Shown here: positions 6,745-10,724 of the stretch, in pieces | How positions within the stretch are numbered: position 1 is the stretch's first letter | Layout of the letters: each line of letters begins with the position of its first letter | DNA from: Cymbomonas tetramitiformis | Lineage: Eukaryota; Chlorophyta; Pyramimonadophyceae; Pyramimonadales; Pyramimonadaceae | DNA length: 10,724 nucleotides | Assembly: GCA_001247695.2 (NCBI GenBank) | Contig: LGRX02030347.1 | Coordinates: forward strand, 1 to 10,724 | Reading direction: 5' to 3' | Made by a program: the position numbers and the translations under genes | The notes under the pieces: generated by a model | What the model was told of the DNA's origin: nothing | Database searches by the model: none | Seen by the model: only the letters and a program-made list of their open reading frames with translations

Positions 6745-7044
6745 ATGGTCAATCACAACAACATCAACAATCCTAATGCAATCAATACACTACTAGTCGC
6801 CACTATAAAGCCATTGAGTTCGGATCCACAACCCACAATCCATTCGTGAGAGGCCTTTAAGCCATCGAGTTCGGATCCACAACCCACAATCCATTCGTGA
6901 GAGGCCTTTTGGCCCTCTCCGCCGGATGCCTCGACCAGTTTTGACATTCTAGCTCATCACCAAGTAAACAACAGTACAGTTGGTTGAACACACTATCAAT
7001 GTTGAACATGTTTTGGCAAATTTCAAAACCTAGCACCTTTTACA
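6745..7044 (+). repeat. Unit 28, class B, pre-s subtype
   Basis: It has CATTCG in both 51-bp segments, plus CTCGACCAG and TCAATGTTG. It resembles the units at 1171 and 5519 more than the A unit at 2539 that occupies the same slot in copy 1. Confidence 0.95.
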
Positions 7045-7116
7045 ATGGTCAATCACAACAACGTCAACAATCCGAATGCAATCAATACACTAGTAGTGGC
7101 CACTATAAGTACAGTT
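7045..7116 (+). repeat. Unit 29, class s
   Basis: This 72-bp unit has GTAGTGGCC. Confidence 0.95.
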
Positions 7117-7365
7117 ATGGTCAATCACAACAACATCAACAACCCTAATGCAATCAATACACTAGTAGTCGCCACTATAAAGCCATTGAGTTCGGGTCCA
7201 CAACCCACAATCCATTGGTGAGAGGCGTTTTGGCCCTCTCCGCCGGATGCCTCGGCCAGTTTTGACATTCTAGCTCATCACCAAGTAAACAATAGTACAG
7301 TTGGTTGAGCACACTATCATTGTTGAACATGTTTTGGCAAATTTCAAAACCTAGCACCTTTTACA
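7117..7365 (+). repeat. Unit 30, class A, post-s subtype
   Basis: It has CAACCCTAAT, GGGTCC, GAGGCGTTTT and TTGAGCAC. The last variant is otherwise seen only in units 1 and 2. Confidence 0.95.
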
Positions 7366-7665
7366 ATGGTCAACCACATCAACATCAACAATCCTAATGC
7401 AATCAATACACTACTAGTCGCCACTATAAAGCCATTGAGTTCGGATCCACAACCCACAATCCATTCGTGAGAGGCCTTTAAGCCATCGAGTTCGGATCCA
7501 CAACCAACAATCCATTCGTGAGAGGCCTTTTGGCCCTCTCCGCCGGATGCCTCGGCCAGTTTTGACATTCTAGCGCATCACCAAGTAAACAATAGTACAG
7601 TTGGTTGAACACACTATCATTGTTGAACATGTTTTGGCAAATTTCAAAACCTAGCACCTTTTACA
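7366..7665 (+). repeat. Unit 31, class B
   Basis: It opens with GGTCAACCAC like the unit at 550, has CATTCG in both segments, ACAACCAACAATCC in the second, and TAGCGCATCACC. Confidence 0.95.
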
Positions 7666-7914
7666 ATGGTCAATCACATCAACATCAACAATCCTAATGC
7701 AATCAATACACTAGTAGTCGCCACTATAAAGCCATTGAGTTCGGATCCACAACCCACAATCCATTCGTGAGAGGCCTTTTGGCCCTCTCCGCCGGATGCC
7801 TCGGCCAGTTTTGACATTCTAGCTCATCACCAAGTAAACAATAGTACAGTTGGTTGAACACACTATCATTGTTGAACATGTTTTGGCAAATTTCAAAACC
7901 TAGCACCTTTTACA
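7666..7914 (+). repeat. Unit 32, class A
   Basis: This is the partner of the unit at 3409, differing at one base near the start. Confidence 0.95.
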
Positions 7915-8214
7915 ATGGTCAATCACAACAACATCAACAATCCTAATGCAATCAATACACTACTAGTCGCCACTATAAAGCCATTGAGTTCGGATCCACA
8001 ACCCACAATCCATTGGTGAGAGGCCTTTAAGCCATCGAGTTCGGATCCACAACCCACAATCCATTGGTGAGAGGCCTTTCGGCCCTCTCCGCCGGATGCC
8101 TCGGCCAGTTTTGACATTCTAGCTCATCACCAAGTAAACAATAGTACAGTTGGTTGAACACACTATCATTGTTGAACATGTTTTGGCAAATTTCAAAACC
8201 TAGCACCTTTTACA
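7915..8214 (+). repeat. Unit 33, class B
   Basis: This is the partner of the unit at 3658, apparently identical, with CATTGG twice and a TTTCGG hairpin loop. Confidence 0.95.
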
Positions 8215-8475
8215 ATGGTCAATCACATCAACATCAACAATCCTAATGCAATCAATACACTAGTAGTCGCCACTATAAAGCCATTGAGTTCGGATCCACA
8301 ACCCACAATCCATTGGTGAGAGGCCTTTAAGCCATCGAGTTCGGATCCACAACCCACAATCCATTGGTGAGAGGCCTTTTGGCCCTCTCCGCCGGATGCC
8401 TCGGCCAGTTTCGACATTCTAGCGCATCGCCAAAAAAACAACAGTACAGTTGGTTGAACACACTATCAATGTTGC
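8215..8475 (+). repeat. Unit 34, left part of interrupted class B unit
   Basis: This is the partner of 3958-4218, including the seven-A run and the same cut point. Confidence 0.93.
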
Positions 8476-8586
8476 AATATGTTTTCGTGTGATACCCTTG
8501 GTTGTCTTCTTAAAATATTGCTCTGCTGGGGTCGTTCTTACAAAACTTCGCAATTTTACGTAGAGCTCCTGGAGCAACCCGCTAAA
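8475..8586 (+). repeat. 112-bp direct repeat, left copy, in insert 2
   Basis: This is the counterpart of 4218-4329 and pairs with 8949-9060 at 87% identity. Confidence 0.92.
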
Positions 8587-9065
8587 TGTCCAATGTCGTC
8601 TGTTCAAGCTTGTTTTTATTTTACATTCGTATTTTACCATTTGTAGGTTCTGTGTAAAATATTTCCGTCCAATTTCGCTGTTATGTGCCTCTATTCCCCC
8701 CTTCTCCTGTAGGTAAGCCCCTTTTGGGTTAGGGTTTCCCCTTATTTCCCTCCATATAGTCGTGCAGGTTGTTGCAATCAGCCTTTTCCCGTTCAATATA
8801 TCTTGTGGGTTCCTCTTGTTGTCAGTATCCCCGTCGTTCTGCCAGCGTGCGGGTTCTCCTGACCCCGCATTGCTTTCTTTGTTACGCGTTACATTTGCCT
8901 GCAGCGTCGTCCCGTCCTTTTTGCCACATGTCTGGGCTACGTTTTTCCCAATATGTTTTTGTGTGTAACCCTTGGTTGTCTCCTTAAAATATTGCTCTGT
9001 TAGAGTTGTTTTTACAAAACTTCGTATTTTAACGTAGAGCTTCTGGAGCAATTCGCTAAACACCG
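8476..9065. mobile_element. Foreign 590-bp insert, copy 2 (class unknown)
   Basis: This is the same insert as 4219-4808, in the same orientation, cut into the satellite at the same base, 4257 bp downstream. I see no base difference from copy 1 on reading through. Shared junctions and flanks mean it was copied together with the satellite by block duplication rather than by a second insertion. Confidence 0.6.
8949..9060 (+). repeat. 112-bp direct repeat, right copy, in insert 2
   Basis: This is the counterpart of 4692-4803, again 474 bp from its partner. Confidence 0.92.
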
Positions 9066-9154
9066 ATCACCAAGTAAACAACAGTACAGTTGGTCGAACA
9101 CACTATCATTGTTGAACATGTTTTGGCAAATTTCAAAACCTAGCACCTTTTACA
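9066..9154 (+). repeat. Unit 34, right satellite fragment after insert 2
   Basis: This fragment corresponds to A-unit bases 161-249 with GGTCGAAC, as at 4809-4897. Confidence 0.93.
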
Positions 9155-9454
9155 ATGGTCAATCACAACAACATCAACAATCCTAATGCAATCAATACAC
9201 TACTAGTCGCCACTATAAAGCCATTGAGTTCGGATCCACAACCCACAATCCATTCGTGAGAGGCCTTTAAGCCATCGAGTTCGGATCCACAACCCACAAT
9301 CCATTGGTGAGAGGCCTTTCGGCCCTCTCCGCCGGATGCCTCGACCAGTTTTGACATTCTAGCTCATCATCAAGTAAACAACAGTACAGTTGGTTGAACA
9401 CACTATCAATGTTGAACATGTTTTGGCAAATTTCAAAACCTAGCACCTTTTACA
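9155..9454 (+). repeat. Unit 35, class B, pre-s subtype
   Basis: It matches the unit at 1171 in all diagnostic sites of its second half (TTTCGG, CTCGACCAG, CATCATCAAG, TCAATGTTG), but sits where the unit at 4898 sits in copy 2. Confidence 0.95.
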
Positions 9455-9526
9455 ATGGTCAATCACAACAACGTCAACAATCCGAATGCAATCAATACAC
9501 TAGTAGTGGCCACTATAAGTACAGTT
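9455..9526 (+). repeat. Unit 36, class s
   Basis: This 72-bp unit has GTAGTGGCC. Confidence 0.95.
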
Positions 9527-9775
9527 ATGGTCAATCACAACAACATCAACAACCCTAATGCAATCAATACACTAGTAGTCGCCACTATAAAGCCATTGAG
9601 TTCGGATCCACAACCCACAATCCATTGGTGAGAGGCGTTTTGGCCCTCTCCGCCGGATAACTCGGCCAGTTTTGACATTCTAGCTCATCACCAAGTAAAC
9701 AATAGTACAGTTGGTTGAACACACTATCATTGTTGAACATGTTTTGGCAAATTTCAAAACCTAGCACCTTTTACA
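9527..9775 (+). repeat. Unit 37, class A, post-s subtype
   Basis: It has CAACCCTAAT, GGATCC and GAGGCGTTTT. The private CCGGATAACTCGG brings an in-frame TAA into the plus-strand frame that is otherwise interrupted only by TGA. Confidence 0.95.
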
Positions 9776-10024
9776 ATGGTCAATCACATCAACATCAACA
9801 ATCCTAATGCAATCAATACACTAGTAGTTGCCACTATAAAGCCATTGAGTTCGGATCCACAACCCACAATCCATTGGTGAGAGGCCTTTTGGCCCTCTCC
9901 GCCGGATGCCTCGGCCAGTTTTGACATTCTAGCTCATCACCAAGTAAACAACAGTACAGTTGGTTGAACACACTATCATTGTTGAACATGTTTTGGCAAA
10001 TTTTAAAACCTAGCACCTTTTACA
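9776..10024 (+). repeat. Unit 38, class A
   Basis: It has GTAGTTGCC, CATTGG and the private CAAATTTTAAAACC. Confidence 0.95.
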
Positions 10025-10273
10025 ATGGTCAATCACATCAACATCAACAATCCTAATGCAATCAATACACTACTAGTCGCCACTATAAAGCCATTGAGTT
10101 CGGATCCACAACCCACAATCCATTCGTGAGAGGCCTTTTGGCCCTCTCCGCCGGATGCCTCGGACAGTTTCGACATTCTAGCGCATCGCCAAGTAAACAA
10201 CAGTACAGTTGGTTGAACACACTATAAATGTTGCACATGTTTTGGCAAATTTCAAAACCTAGCACCTTTTACA
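10025..10273 (+). repeat. Unit 39, class A, divergent pre-s subtype
   Basis: It shares GGACAGTTTCGAC, GCGCATCGCC and TATAAATGTTGCAC with the unit at 2539. Confidence 0.95.
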
Positions 10274-10345
10274 ATGGTCAATCACAACAACGTCAACAAT
10301 CCGAATGCAATCAATACACTAGTAGTGGCCACTATAAGTACAGTT
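10274..10345 (+). repeat. Unit 40, class s
   Basis: This 72-bp unit has GTAGTGGCC. Confidence 0.95.
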
Positions 10346-10594
10346 ATGGTCAATCACAACAACATCAACAACCCTAATGCAATCAATACACTAGTAGTTG
10401 CCACTATAAAGCCATTGAGTTCGGGTCCACAACCCACAATCCATTGGTGAGAGGCCTTTTGGCCCTCTCCGCCGGATGCCTCGGCCAGTTTTGACATTCT
10501 AGCTCATCACCAAGTAAACAACAGTACAGTTGGTTCAACACACTATCATTGTTGAACATGTTTTGGCAAATTTCAAAACCTAGCACCTTTTACA
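10346..10594 (+). repeat. Unit 41, class A, post-s subtype
   Basis: It has CAACCCTAAT, GTAGTTGCC, GGGTCC, CATTGG and the private GGTTCAACAC. Confidence 0.95.
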
Positions 10595-10724
10595 ATGGTC
10601 AATCACATCAACATCAACAATCCTAATGCAATCAATACACTAGTAGTCGCCACTATAAAGCCATTGAGTTCGGATCCACAACCCACAATCCATTGGTGAG
10701 AGGCCTTTTGGCCCTCTCCGCCGG
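10595..10724 (+). repeat. Unit 42, class A, cut by the window edge
   Basis: Only the first 130 bp is present. The hairpin follows the first 51-bp segment directly, so it is class A and not the class B expected at this slot from copy 1. Confidence 0.93.

Larger units (their letters stand above)
8419..9063 (-). pseudogene. Open coding-like frame over insert 2, 214 codons, truncated at both ends
   Basis: The translation is residue-for-residue identical to the frame at 4162-4806, with the same non-ATG opening and the same 18-residue satellite-encoded tail. Since the DNA copies are identical, this is not independent evidence of coding selection. The function is unknown. Confidence 0.4.
4898..9154 (+). 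repeat. Higher-order repeat copy 2 (16 units, 4257 bp)
   Basis: The unit order is B-s-A-B-s-A-A-h-A-B-s-A-B-A-B-B(interrupted), starting at 4898, 5198, 5270, 5519, 5819, 5891, 6140, 6389, 6496, 6745, 7045, 7117, 7366, 7666, 7915 and 8215. By class it differs from copy 1 only at slot 8 (hybrid for A, minus 142 bp) and slot 10 (B for A, plus 51 bp), which accounts exactly for the 91-bp length difference. The sequence variants in slots 8-10 do not match copy 1 closely, so that part was probably exchanged with another A-B-s stretch rather than inherited slot by slot. Confidence 0.83.
1..10724 (+). repeat. Tandem satellite array filling the window (42 units, classes A/B/s)
   Basis: Units run head to tail in one orientation, each opening with ATGGTCAATCAC or a close variant. 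I count 19 complete 249-bp A units, 11 complete 300-bp B units, two B-type units interrupted by the same foreign insert, eight 72-bp s units, one 107-bp hybrid and one partial unit at the right edge. In an A unit, bases 1-48 are CAA/CAT-rich, 61-111 are the segment duplicated in B units, 104-124 form a hairpin, and 215-234 form an AT-rich dyad. Units differ at a handful of recurring sites, such as CATTCG/CATTGG, GGATCC/GGGTCC, CTAGTAG/CTACTAG and AACAG/AATAG. This combination of high similarity and shared variants is typical of satellites homogenised by unequal exchange. I do not recognise the family. No transposase, reverse transcriptase, tRNA or rRNA sequence is visible. Confidence 0.97.
9155..10724 (+). 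repeat. Start of a third, rearranged higher-order copy
   Basis: The order is B-s-A-A-A-s-A-A(partial), with starts at 9155, 9455, 9527, 9776, 10025, 10274, 10346 and 10595. It opens like copies 1 and 2 but lacks the second B-s-A. Its first three units match 1171-1791 (both with the rare CATCATCAAG and GAGGCGTTTT variants), and its unit at 10025 matches the one at 2539, which is two A units nearer than expected. It is therefore a mosaic shortened by unequal exchange. Confidence 0.8.

Noticed and set aside
1..10724. CRISPR array
   Set aside because: There are no short direct repeats separated by unique spacers: units are 72-300 bp and the material between recurring motifs is itself repeated.
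1..10724. CENP-B box or another known centromere protein site
   Set aside because: I found no match to the mammalian CENP-B box consensus in the unit; a centromere role rests only on the array's organisation.

Overview
The whole window is one head-to-tail satellite array. No ordinary gene, RNA gene, promoter or operon is visible. I split it by eye into 42 units. There are three length classes: A (249 bp), B (300 bp, an A unit with an in-place 51-bp tandem duplication) and s (72 bp, an A unit that has lost two internal segments). One further unit is a 107-bp hybrid (h). Every unit starts at the motif ATGGTCAATCAC or a close variant, and all lie in the same orientation. A long, homogenised satellite of this kind points to a nuclear eukaryotic genome (heterochromatin, subtelomere, centromere-like block or minichromosome). 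I cannot name the species. A trypanosomatid-like protist is only a weak impression from the composition of the embedded reading frame.

Layout: 1-549 is the end of an upstream block (A-B). 550-4897 is higher-order copy 1: B-s-A-B-s-A-A-A-A-A-s-A-B-A-B-B(interrupted). 4898-9154 is higher-order copy 2: B-s-A-B-s-A-A-h-A-B-s-A-B-A-B-B(interrupted). 9155-10724 is the start of a third, shortened copy: B-s-A-A-A-s-A-A(partial). The first two copies contain 16 units each, are 4348 and 4257 bp long, and end in the same interrupted unit.

The interruption is the only non-satellite DNA: about 590 bp at 4219-4808 and, apparently identically, at 8476-9065. It begins and ends with 112-bp direct repeats that are 87% identical and spaced 474 bp (158 codons). 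Its minus strand is open for 214 codons but has no ATG start or native stop, and the frame ends inside satellite sequence. It looks like a captured 1.24-copy fragment of a different, possibly protein-coding tandem repeat that now travels with the satellite's higher-order unit.

The many 60-74 codon minus-strand frames in the array are satellite translations repeated once per unit. Unit-to-unit differences change amino acids freely in all these frames, so I do not call them genes. Two points still deserve attention. All the main length changes (249, 51, 114, 63 bp) are multiples of three. One plus-strand frame has TGA but almost no TAA or TAG from the start of the window to the first insert. 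The most interesting features are the nested higher-order structure with its shared insert, the mosaic exchange between blocks, and the conserved hairpin in each full unit.
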